A program made the position numbers and the translations under genes. A DNA stretch of 5,608 bases, from contig CAZNOS010000048.1 in NCBI GenBank assembly GCA_964574775.1, positions 1 to 5,608 on the forward strand. Direction: 5' to 3'. Positions 1 to 4,907 of the stretch are shown here, in pieces. Origin of the DNA: CABMGO01 sp964574775 (GTDB lineage: Archaea > Nanobdellota > Nanobdellia > Pacearchaeales > GW2011-AR1). Below the pieces are notes generated by a model. It was given only the letters and a program-made list of their open reading frames with translations, did not search any database and was not told the origin of the DNA. Within the stretch, counting starts at the first letter, position 1; the number at the start of each line of letters is the position of its first letter.

Positions 1-1
1 T

Positions 2-613
2 TTTGATAGTTGGGCTTTTTTGGGAGATTATGATAATCCAGAAGTTTTGAATTATTTGAGAACAATGCCAGGAGATAATATTGTAATTGTGGGAAATCAC
101 GAGTACGATTTTGCTATGGGGCGCGTTCCAGATTCGTCGTATATTCTTTTTAGAGAAAAAATATTAGAAAAATTATGGGAAAATGCCGATGAGGAAAAAG
201 AATTTGTACTAGATTGTATTGAAGATGTCGATGGGGAAAGGTGTGGGGTTCGAGTGATTAGGGGGGATGCGGGGAGGAGAGTAGCTTATGCTCATTCAAA
301 CATAGGATTGAGAACGTGGTCTAATCTTTCGGAGAGGTTGTGCCGACCAAACAAGCCCCTGGGTTTTATGGAAGATGCTTTTAGAAATTTAGTCAATAAA
401 GGAGTTGGAATTATGCTTAGGGGTCATGACCATGTTAGTAGGATTTTTTCTATCGATGGAGAGGGGTCAGATTTTAGAGAAGGGAAGATAAGAAGGGAAG
501 AAATATTTTTAGATCCAAATAGAAGATATATTATTTCTGTCGGAGCTTTTGTGGATGGAAAATATGCCGTCTACGATGAGGGGAAACAGTCGGTTTCTTT
601 TTGTAGTGTTTGA
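2..613 (+). CDS. Calcineurin-like metallophosphoesterase, 5'-truncated
   Basis: The frame is open from the window edge, so the N-terminus, including the family's first metal motif (D-x-H), lies outside; 203 residues are visible. Seen, numbered from the first visible residue: a GDYDN block at about 8-12, GNHE about 22 residues later, an isolated His in AYAHSN, then GHDH in LRGHDHVSR. These follow the order of metal ligands in calcineurin-like phosphoesterases (GDxxD, GNH[DE], H, GHxH). The end, YIISVGAF followed by GKYAVYDE, resembles the closing strands of the fold (usually N-x-GS then an A-x-Y-x-x-D strand). Family members hydrolyse phosphomono- or diesters with two metal ions; the substrate here cannot be named. 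No signal peptide is visible in this part. The apparent start at base 20 (TTG) is unlikely, because it would fall just before the GD motif. Family sure, specificity unknown. Confidence 0.85.
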   Translation, partial: FDSWAFLGDYDNPEVLNYLRTMPGDNIVIVGNHEYDFAMGRVPDSSYILFREKILEKLWENADEEKEFVLDCIEDVDGERCGVRVIRGDAGRRVAYAHSNIGLRTWSNLSERLCRPNKPLGFMEDAFRNLVNKGVGIMLRGHDHVSRIFSIDGEGSDFREGKIRREEIFLDPNRRYIISVGAFVDGKYAVYDEGKQSVSFCSV

Positions 614-690
614 TGAAATATCGGTTGTAACTAGTTTCTCCAAAGGCAATATAACAACTCTTTCTGTGAAATATTTATGAAAAATAATGT

Positions 691-697
691 AAGGAGG
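691..697 (+). promoter_or_regulatory. Strong Shine-Dalgarno (aaggagg)
   Basis: AAGGAGG lies 8 bases before the ATG at 706, a canonical distance. It is the only clear Shine-Dalgarno in the window and fixes the start of the 13-Cys protein. It implies a leadered mRNA, unlike the pilin, DUF333 and C25-like genes. A weak TATA-like CAATATAA at about 647-654 would place transcription start near 677, leaving the motif inside the leader. Confidence 0.8.
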
Positions 698-705
698 TTA
701 GTAAA

Positions 706-1005
706 ATGAAAACTTTGATAATGGTAGGTATAGCGTTGGTTTTAATCGTCGGCGGATTTTTCGCTGTAAACGCTTTGCAGTCTGATGGAATTTCAGTTGT
801 AAATAGCGGATGTGGTAAATGCAACGGAAGCTGTACTGCTGAAAGTAATTGCGGTTTAGCTGGATGTGGGGCGACAAATGGCGGAGAATGTACATGTAAT
901 AAATCTGGTTCGTGTGGCGGAAATTGCCAAGCTGGAACTGGCGGATGTGGCTCTGCTGGATGTGGCGTTGAGAAAACTGGAAGTTGCGGATGCGCTAAGA
1001 AATAA
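706..1005 (+). CDS. Membrane-anchored Cys/Gly-rich small protein with duplicated six-Cys module
   Basis: 99 residues. A hydrophobic segment at about 4-24 follows a short MKT N-terminus and acts as a signal anchor or uncleaved signal; the rest, about 75 residues, is probably outside the cell. It has 13 cysteines, at 36, 39, 43, 49, 54, 62, 64, 70, 74, 81, 86, 94 and 96. Twelve fall into two matching modules: C39-x3-C-x5-C-x4-C-x7-C-x-C64 and C70-x3-C-x6-C-x4-C-x7-C-x-C96. The C49-C64 and C81-C96 parts are the same length and share the CGxAGCG core. Residues between cysteines are mostly Gly, Ser, Asn and Thr, so the fold must come from disulfides or bound metal. I do not recognise the family. 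A metallothionein-like metal-binding role or a disulfide-knotted surface protein are both possible. The ATG is fixed by a strong Shine-Dalgarno; a T-rich stretch follows the stop. Confidence 0.85.
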   Translation: MKTLIMVGIALVLIVGGFFAVNALQSDGISVVNSGCGKCNGSCTAESNCGLAGCGATNGGECTCNKSGSCGGNCQAGTGGCGSAGCGVEKTGSCGCAKK

Positions 1006-1012
1006 ATTTAAA

Positions 1013-1050
1013 TTTTTTTATTTTGCAGTTTTGCTGCTTTTTTATTTTTT
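1013..1050 (+). terminator. T-rich terminator with small hairpin
   Basis: A run of seven T at 1013-1019 and more T to 1024 is followed by a 4-bp stem (GCAG 1025-1028, CTGC 1034-1037) and a T-tract interrupted by one A at 1038-1050. Archaeal RNA polymerase stops on T-tracts, with or without a stem. The site ends the 13-Cys gene and sits just before the pilin promoter, so it separates the two units. Confidence 0.6.
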
Positions 1051-1057
1051 AATAAGT

Positions 1058-1065
1058 TTTAAATA
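1058..1065 (+). promoter_or_regulatory. TATA box (TTTAAATA) of the pilin gene
   Basis: TTTAAATA matches the archaeal TATA consensus. Its centre (1061.5) is 25.5 bases before the ATG at 1087, so transcription should begin at or next to the A of the start codon. This predicts a leaderless mRNA, in agreement with the absence of a Shine-Dalgarno. It also favours the ATG over an in-frame TTG at 1069. Confidence 0.6.
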
Positions 1066-1086
1066 GGATTGTTTGTTTTAGTTTTT

Positions 1087-1587
1087 ATGCAGAATAGGGG
1101 TTTGTCTGACGTTGTCGGAACTGTGTTGTTTATAGTATTAACTATTGCTGTTGTGGGAATTGTTTGGATTGGCGTTATTCCACTTATTAGAAATAATATT
1201 GTTTCTGCTGATATGTGTGCGGGTGCGGATATTTCCGTGGATAGTTCTCAGGGTTATACATGTTGGGATAAAAATCAAAATATAATTTTAGTCCAGGTTA
1301 AGATGGGAAGTATAGATGTGAATGTTTCCGGGTTTAAGTTTTTCGTTTCATCTGGCGGGAATAGTGTTTATTTTCCAGATCAATCTCGTGCGTTGCCAAA
1401 TTCATATAATGTGTTTTATTTAAATTCGAGTGGTATTTTAGATATAGATCAAATAGGGGTTTCTGCAGTCGTGCAAAATGGTCTTGTTTTAAAAGATTGT
1501 CCAGCGATTTTCATCAATAGAATTTCAAATTGTAATGCAGGCGTTGTTGATTCTTCTAAGATTTTGAATTCAAGTATACAGAAATAA
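1087..1587 (+). CDS. Archaeal type IV pilin / archaellin-like protein
   Basis: 166 residues from the ATG. The N-terminus MQNRG-LSDVVGTVLFIV is a class III signal peptide: a short leader ending in Arg-Gly, then a long hydrophobic helix (about 9-34). Archaeal prepilin peptidase (FlaK/PibD family) should cut after Gly5. The mature helix would pack in a filament or pseudopilus core. The rest is a beta-rich, Ser/Asn/Gly-rich domain with four cysteines (44, 59, 138, 149), possibly two disulfides. RGLSDVVGT followed by a hydrophobic stretch is typical of proteins annotated as archaellin/type IV pilin N-terminal domain. No assembly ATPase, membrane platform or peptidase gene is nearby, so this is an orphan subunit here. 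An in-frame TTG at 1069 would add six residues but would lengthen the leader and break the leaderless promoter geometry. The filament type cannot be told. Confidence 0.85.
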   Translation: MQNRGLSDVVGTVLFIVLTIAVVGIVWIGVIPLIRNNIVSADMCAGADISVDSSQGYTCWDKNQNIILVQVKMGSIDVNVSGFKFFVSSGGNSVYFPDQSRALPNSYNVFYLNSSGILDIDQIGVSAVVQNGLVLKDCPAIFINRISNCNAGVVDSSKILNSSIQK

Positions 1588-1602
1588 AAATTTACTAGGT
1601 AA

Positions 1603-1707
1603 TTATTTGCTTCTTTTACCGTACATGAATGCTTTTTCTTTTCTATCTCTTCTTTGAGCTCTTTTATTATGGGCTCTTATTTTTCTTCTAACTTTTTGTT
1701 TTGGCAT
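1603..1707 (-). CDS. Candidate 34-aa highly basic microprotein
   Basis: The minus strand reads ATG (1707-1705) to TAA (1605-1603) and encodes 34 residues. About half are Lys or Arg, starting MPKQKVRRKIRAHNK and ending FMYGKRSK, with no Cys or Trp. The size and charge are like the smallest archaeal/eukaryotic ribosomal proteins (L41e type), but I see no sequence match to L41e or S30e. An RNA-binding or ribosome-associated role is therefore only a guess. A TATA-like CTATAAAT lies upstream on the minus strand (1746-1739), centre 35.5 bases before the ATG, giving a leader of about 10 bases. The ORF is convergent with the pilin gene, with 15 bases between the stops. Caution: a pyrimidine-rich + strand yields open Lys/Arg frames by chance. 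Confidence 0.4.
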   Translation of the reverse strand: MPKQKVRRKIRAHNKRAQRRDRKEKAFMYGKRSK

Positions 1708-1715
1708 TTTAATTT

Positions 1716-1739
1716 TTTTGCAAAATGCATTTCGCAAAA
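1716..1739. repeat. 24-base imperfect palindrome
   Basis: The arms match at 11 of 12 positions around a perfect 10-base core AAATGCATTT (1723-1732); the one mismatch is 1722/1733. It lies between the minus-strand TATA-like box and the minus ORF start, at the expected transcription start. That is where a dimeric archaeal repressor would bind. As RNA it could also form a hairpin. No regulator gene is visible nearby. Confidence 0.55.
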
Positions 1740-1745
1740 TTTATA

Positions 1746-1764
1746 GCATTTCAAAATTGAATGC
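1746..1764. repeat. Bulged inverted repeat next to the palindrome
   Basis: GCATT (1746-1750) pairs with AATGC (1760-1764), and inside it CAA (1752-1754) can pair with TTG (1757-1759), leaving T1751 as a bulge. Just beyond it GCTTAAAGC (1770-1778) is another short inverted repeat. With the 24-base palindrome these make a cluster of three possible hairpins upstream of the minus ORF. Confidence 0.4.
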
Positions 1765-1881
1765 CTTTTGCTTAAAGCGTTTTACTAACTCCTTATGTTA
1801 TATTTTTTTTAGCTTTATAAATTTGTGTTTTTGCCGTTTTGTGTTGTGAATTAATCATTTATATCTTATAGTAGAAAAAAG

Positions 1882-1889
1882 TTTAAAAA
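1882..1889 (+). promoter_or_regulatory. Probable TATA box (TTTAAAAA) of the zinc-ribbon operon
   Basis: TTTAAAAA is preceded by a purine-rich run (1874-1881) that would suit a B-recognition element. Its centre at 1885.5 predicts transcription start near 1911, giving a leader of about 13 bases before the ATG at 1924. That leader has no good Shine-Dalgarno. Confidence 0.45.
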
Positions 1890-1923
1890 GGGTAGGCGTT
1901 ATTGATTAGCGGGTTAAAAAAAG

Positions 1924-2211
1924 ATGGGAAGTTGTATAGATTTAAGAAAATATCAGGACGCCTCGGCGATCGAGGATGCGTTTGGTAAAATTCTTTCTGG
2001 AAAGTCTGGATATAAACCAATTATAGAAAGAAGAATAGATCCGGTTAAATGTACCGGATGTGGACTCGTTGTTGAGGGAACAAAAAATTTCTGTCCGCAG
2101 TGCGGTGCTAAATTAGAGAAGAAGCCCGTTTCAATAAAATGCGCAGGCTGCAATGAACTTTATGACGGCGAAGAATTGTTCTGTGGTCACTGTGGGAAGA
2201 AGCGAGAATGA
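1924..2211 (+). CDS. Double zinc-ribbon small protein
   Basis: 95 residues with two zinc ribbons of identical spacing: C43-x2-C46-x10-C57-x2-C60 and C73-x2-C76-x10-C87-x2-C90, exactly 30 residues apart. Each knuckle has the form CxGC or CxxCG, as in zinc-ribbon domains; each ribbon should bind one Zn(II). Residues 1-40 precede the ribbons, lack metal motifs except one Cys at 4, and probably form a short helical region (about 11-25). No membrane segment; cytosolic. Such ribbons bind nucleic acid or protein, and the sequence does not say which. The last codon and stop overlap the start of the next gene in an ATGA, so the two are probably co-transcribed and translationally coupled. The ATG is supported by the upstream TATA box; no useful alternative start is nearby. 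Confidence 0.8.
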   Translation: MGSCIDLRKYQDASAIEDAFGKILSGKSGYKPIIERRIDPVKCTGCGLVVEGTKNFCPQCGAKLEKKPVSIKCAGCNELYDGEELFCGHCGKKRE

Positions 2212-2468
2212 AAAGGTTGCAAGATTATACTTGCTTAAGGAGATATATAGGTATTTGCGGAAAGGGATGCGCTGAAGATTCTCAAAATCTTTTTTGTCCA
2301 AATTATTATCCATGTCATGTAATTGCTGGTAATGCGATTATTGAGTCACCCGCTCAGGCAAGGATATTACAGGGTAGGTTGATGGAGCTTGTAGAAAGGC
2401 AAAGACAGAGTACTGAGCCGGATTTGGGCACGGTTGCGTCTGCGGATGTTTCGGTCGCGCACAATTAA
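2208..2468 (+). CDS. Small Cys-containing protein of unknown function, coupled to the zinc-ribbon gene
   Basis: 86 residues, starting inside the stop of the preceding gene (ATGA, 2208-2211). Five cysteines and one His cluster in the first half: C9, C17, C21, C30, C36, H37. The arrangement ICGKGC then FCPNYYPCH could hold a Zn ion or an iron-sulfur cluster. Residues about 47-68 form a probable amphipathic helix rich in Gln, Arg, Glu and Leu, followed by a polar tail. No signal peptide or membrane span. I do not recognise the family. Coupling to a double zinc-ribbon protein suggests the two act together or are needed in matched amounts, which is inference. A purine-rich GGGAAGAAG (2194-2202) may help re-initiation. 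Confidence 0.7.
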   Translation: MKRLQDYTCLRRYIGICGKGCAEDSQNLFCPNYYPCHVIAGNAIIESPAQARILQGRLMELVERQRQSTEPDLGTVASADVSVAHN

Positions 2469-2479
2469 CTTTAAAACTC

Positions 2480-2497
2480 TTCAATTCTTTGAATTTT
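2480..2497 (+). terminator. Weak hairpin plus T-run after the zinc-ribbon pair
   Basis: TTCAA (2480-2484) and TTGAA (2489-2493) form a 5-bp stem with a 4-base loop, followed by TTTT. This could end the two-gene transcript. The stem is AT-rich and the T-run short, and it overlaps the possible TATA box of the next gene. Confidence 0.3.
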
Positions 2498-2501
2498 ATA
2501 G
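2494..2501 (+). promoter_or_regulatory. Possible TATA box (TTTTATAG) of ABCE1
   Basis: The centre at 2497.5 would place transcription start near 2523 and leave a leader of about 28 bases. That leader has no Shine-Dalgarno. An alternative TTTTAAAT at 2537-2544 is too close to the ATG at 2551 to drive it. Confidence 0.35.
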
Positions 2502-2513
2502 AAAATATCGTAG

Positions 2514-2534
2514 GCAAAGTAGTCAATGCTTTGC
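2514..2534. repeat. Inverted repeat at the predicted ABCE1 transcription start
   Basis: GCAAAG (2514-2519) and CTTTGC (2529-2534) are exactly complementary, with a 9-base spacer; a T-G wobble can extend the stem. It covers the predicted start (about 2523), so it could be an operator in DNA or a small leader hairpin if transcription begins earlier. An overlapping ATGC-TTT-GCAT (2526-2536) is also self-complementary. Confidence 0.35.
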
Positions 2535-2550
2535 ATTTTAAATTCGTAAA

Positions 2551-4281
2551 ATGAGATTAGCAATAATAAAGAAAGAAAAGTGTAAGCCGGCGTTGTGCGC
2601 TAAAGAGTGTATGAAGAGTTGCCCAATTAACAAGAAGGGAGAGGAATGCATAACTATTGAGAGTAAGGCGAAGATAGAGGAGAAGCTCTGTATTGGTTGT
2701 GGTATTTGTGTAAAAAGATGTCCGTTTGGAGCTATTGATATTATAAATTTACCATCTATTAAGGAGGAAGATTTGGTTCATAGGTTTGGACAAAATGGTT
2801 TTGCGCTTTATGGTTTACCATTGCCCAAAAAAGGAAGTGTTTTGGGTTTGCTGGGAAGAAATGGAATTGGAAAATCTACGGCTGTGGAAATTTTAGCTGG
2901 AAAATTGTCTCCTAATTTTGGAGATTTTAAGGATAATAAGAAAACGGTTTCTGAATTTTATAAAGGAACGGAATTTGGTAAATATTTTGATTTACTAGTA
3001 AAGGACGTAAAGGTAGCATATAAGCCCCAGAACTTATCTTTTCTTTCTACTAATTTGAAGGTGATTGACTTACTGAAACAGAGAGGAGACGATAAGAGAA
3101 TAAAAGAGCTTTCTGTGGATTTGGGGATTGAACATTTACTTGAAAATAATTTAAGTAAGCTTTCAGGTGGAGAGCTTCAGAAGATTGCGATTGCAGCCTC
3201 GTGCTTGAAAGATGCGGATTTATACTTCTTTGATGAACCACTTGCGTTTTTGGATATTGTTGAAAGATTGAGAATTTCTGAATTTATAAGAAAGATTGCT
3301 GAGGGCAAAACAGTTATTGTTATTGAACACGATTTGTTAATTTTGGATTATTTAACAGAATATTTAAATATTTTTTATGGTTCACCCGGATGTTTCGGTT
3401 TGGTTTCTGGCGTGAAGTCGTCGACAAATGGAGTTAATTCTTATTTGGATGGATTTATCAAAGAAGAAAATTTAAGGATTAGAGATTCTGCGTTGAGTTT
3501 TAATTTTACAAAAAATCAATCTGTGGCTGGAAGGCAAATCGCGGAGTGGCCGGACTTTTCTAAAAAGTTTGATAAATTTCAGCTTAATGTTAGGGCAGGC
3601 ACGATAAAGGAAAACCACGTTATCGGAATTTTGGGGAAAAATGGAACTGGTAAGACGAGTTTTGTTAAGTGTTTGGCTGGACTAGAGGAGGTCATTATAG
3701 ATGGCAAAAAACAAAAATTAGCTTTGGATTTAAAAATTTCATATAAGCCACAATATTTGGATTCGAACTCTGAAGAGACGGTTAGGGATATTATGTTCAA
3801 AGAAAAGATTTCTAAAAATATAGCGTCAATGTTTAGTCTAGAGGTTTTACATCACAAGCAAATTAAGACTTTATCTGGTGGCGAGTTGCAGAGGTTTTCA
3901 ATTGCAAGAGCATTATCGAAAGAGGCAGATATTTATTTAATTGATGAACCGTCGGCGTATTTAGATGTGGAGGAAAGAATTTCGTGTGCGAAGGCGATTA
4001 AAGAAATAATGATTCAAACTGGTAAAACTGCATTTGTCGTAGATCACGATTTGTTGTTAATTTCTTATTTGGCAGATTCTGTTATTTTATTTACTGGTAA
4101 GTCTGGAATAGAAGGAAATTCTTCGGAGTTATATAGTTTTGAAAAAGGAATTTCTGAATTGTTAAAACATTTGGATATAACATTGAGAAAAGACAAAGAA
4201 ACGGGACGTCCAAAGATAAATAAAAAAGGAAGTGTTTTGGATAGGCAACAGAGAGAGGACGATAGATGGGCAGATCTTTAA
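2551..4281 (+). CDS. abce1: ABCE1 (Rli1) ribosome-recycling ATPase
   Basis: 576 residues, near the usual length of about 590-600. ABCE1 splits ribosomes after termination, working with aRF1/Pelota in the cytosol. Domains in order: two [4Fe-4S] clusters (C11-x4-C16-x3-C20-x3-C24-P and C47-x2-C50-x2-C53-x3-C57-P, plus C33). NBD1: Walker A GRNGIGKST 102-110, helix-loop-helix about 133-150, Q-loop Q160, LSGGE 204-208, Walker B ending D228-E229, switch His260. Hinge I lies at about 290-315 (YLDGFIKEENLRIRD). NBD2: Walker A GKNGTGKTS 362-370, Q401, LSGGELQR 441-448, D465-E466, His499. The C-terminal hinge has LDITLRKDKETGRPKINK. Every catalytic residue is present, so it should be active. Odd: the NBD1 D-loop is DEPLAFLD, where the family usually has DEPSSYLD, and the stretch before hinge I departs from the usual PxSVRxGIN. 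The ATG is certain, as MRLAIIKKEKC matches the family N-terminus. Confidence 0.97.
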   Translation: MRLAIIKKEKCKPALCAKECMKSCPINKKGEECITIESKAKIEEKLCIGCGICVKRCPFGAIDIINLPSIKEEDLVHRFGQNGFALYGLPLPKKGSVLGLLGRNGIGKSTAVEILAGKLSPNFGDFKDNKKTVSEFYKGTEFGKYFDLLVKDVKVAYKPQNLSFLSTNLKVIDLLKQRGDDKRIKELSVDLGIEHLLENNLSKLSGGELQKIAIAASCLKDADLYFFDEPLAFLDIVERLRISEFIRKIAEGKTVIVIEHDLLILDYLTEYLNIFYGSPGCFGLVSGVKSSTNGVNSYLDGFIKEENLRIRDSALSFNFTKNQSVAGRQIAEWPDFSKKFDKFQLNVRAGTIKENHVIGILGKNGTGKTSFVKCLAGLEEVIIDGKKQKLALDLKISYKPQYLDSNSEETVRDIMFKEKISKNIASMFSLEVLHHKQIKTLSGGELQRFSIARALSKEADIYLIDEPSAYLDVEERISCAKAIKEIMIQTGKTAFVVDHDLLLISYLADSVILFTGKSGIEGNSSELYSFEKGISELLKHLDITLRKDKETGRPKINKKGSVLDRQQREDDRWADL

Positions 4282-4290
4282 TTCTAAATA

Positions 4291-4298
4291 TTTAAAAA
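4291..4298 (+). promoter_or_regulatory. TATA box (TTTAAAAA) of the DUF333 gene
   Basis: Its centre (4294.5) is 25.5 bases before the ATG at 4320, the same geometry as the pilin gene. It predicts a leaderless mRNA. No Shine-Dalgarno is present between it and the ATG. It lies only 9 bases after the ABCE1 stop. Confidence 0.6.
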
Positions 4299-4319
4299 TA
4301 GAAGTGACGTGGTTTATCT

Positions 4320-4787
4320 ATGAATAAAAGAGGCATTATTTTGTTAGTTATCGGAATAGCTTTGATTTTACTTGTGGTTGGTTTTATTTTTAATCCGTTT
4401 GCAAAAATTTCTTTTTTTGAAAATAAAGATAATGTAACTATTTCTAATCCAGCCTCTGTCTACTGCATTGAACAGGGTGGAGAATTAGATATTAGGACAG
4501 ATGAAAATGGTGGTCAGTATGGTGTATGTGTTTTGGCAAATGGTTCAGAGTGCGAAGAGTGGAAGTTTTTTAGGGGCGATTGTAAAGATAGTTCATTGAG
4601 TAGTTGCCTTTCTGATTTTGATTGCGTTCCAGATTCTTGCTGTCATTCAAGTGGTTGTGTAAATGCAGTAAATGCTCCTAATTGTTCAGACGTGTTTTGC
4701 ACAATGGAATGTAGTCCGGGAACGTTGGATTGTGGGCAGGGAAGTTGTGAGTGTATAAACCAAAAGTGTGAAGCTGTATTGACTTAA
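4320..4787 (+). CDS. Membrane-anchored DUF333 protein with 12-Cys C-terminal domain
   Basis: 155 residues. A hydrophobic stretch at about 6-24 follows MNKRG and anchors or exports the protein. The Lys-Arg-Gly before it could also be read as a class III (pilin-type) cleavage site. Residues 43-88 match the DUF333 pattern: NPASVYC, GGELDIRTDENGGQYGVC, NGSECEEW, FFRGDC, with Cys at 49, 70, 78 and 88, probably two disulfides. DUF333 is found in small exported proteins, some annotated as putative hemolysins on weak grounds; its function is unknown. Residues 96-150 form a second Cys-rich unit with 12 cysteines, including the CC pair at 107-108, CVN, PNCSDVFC, and the end TLDCGQGSCECINQKC. All 16 cysteines lie outside the membrane segment, and an even number suits full disulfide pairing. 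It is a single-gene unit between ABCE1 and the C25-like gene. I would not call it a toxin from sequence alone. Confidence 0.85.
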   Translation: MNKRGIILLVIGIALILLVVGFIFNPFAKISFFENKDNVTISNPASVYCIEQGGELDIRTDENGGQYGVCVLANGSECEEWKFFRGDCKDSSLSSCLSDFDCVPDSCCHSSGCVNAVNAPNCSDVFCTMECSPGTLDCGQGSCECINQKCEAVLT

Positions 4788-4791
4788 TATG

Positions 4792-4807
4792 AAAAAATTT
4801 ATTTTTT
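4792..4807 (+). terminator. A-run/T-run hairpin terminator
   Basis: Six A (4792-4797), TTTA, then six T (4802-4807), starting five bases after the DUF333 stop. The T-run alone is a plausible archaeal stop signal and the A/T arms could form a weak stem. Confidence 0.45.
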
Positions 4808-4907
4808 GAGATATTATAATTTAACGGAAGATGGGTGTGTTTTTGATTCTTTCTTGCATAAAAGAGAGAGCATGTTTATATCTATTAATAGGTCGTATGT
4901 ATAAATG

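Larger units (their letters stand above)
1588..1923. other. 336-base intergenic region
   Basis: No long ORF. The left part is pyrimidine-rich on the + strand because it may encode a 34-aa basic peptide on the minus strand (1603-1707). The middle (1716-1796) is dense in inverted repeats built on GCATTT and GCAAAA words. TTTATAAA at 1814-1821 is self-complementary and could serve as a TATA box on either strand: start near 1843 on + or near 1792 on minus. The right end holds the likely promoter of the zinc-ribbon gene. I see no clear terminator for the pilin gene other than scattered T-runs. Confidence 0.6.

Noticed and set aside
698..895. 65-aa minus-strand ORF over the 13-Cys gene
   Set aside because: It lies antisense to a gene with a strong Shine-Dalgarno and structured Cys spacing; no promoter or motif of its own.
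866..1066. 66-aa + strand ORF in another frame of the 13-Cys gene
   Set aside because: It overlaps the Cys-rich frame and runs through the terminator T-tracts into a Phe/Leu-rich end; a frame shadow.
1069..1086. TTG at 1069 as pilin start
   Set aside because: It would add six hydrophobic residues before the normal MQNRG leader and would not fit the TATA spacing; the ATG at 1087 gives a standard class III signal peptide.
1953..2153. 66-aa minus-strand ORF over the zinc-ribbon gene
   Set aside because: Antisense to codons for a clear double zinc ribbon; no features of its own.
2131..2526. Two minus-strand ORFs (2131-2313 and 2338-2526) over the five-Cys gene
   Set aside because: Both overlap the coupled + strand gene and have no promoter, Shine-Dalgarno or motif.
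3050..3800. Minus-strand ORFs inside ABCE1 (3050-3241 and 3579-3800)
   Set aside because: They are antisense to conserved ABC motifs; shadows.
4320..4787. Calling the DUF333 protein a hemolysin
   Set aside because: The label is attached to some DUF333 proteins without firm evidence; nothing in this sequence shows lytic activity.
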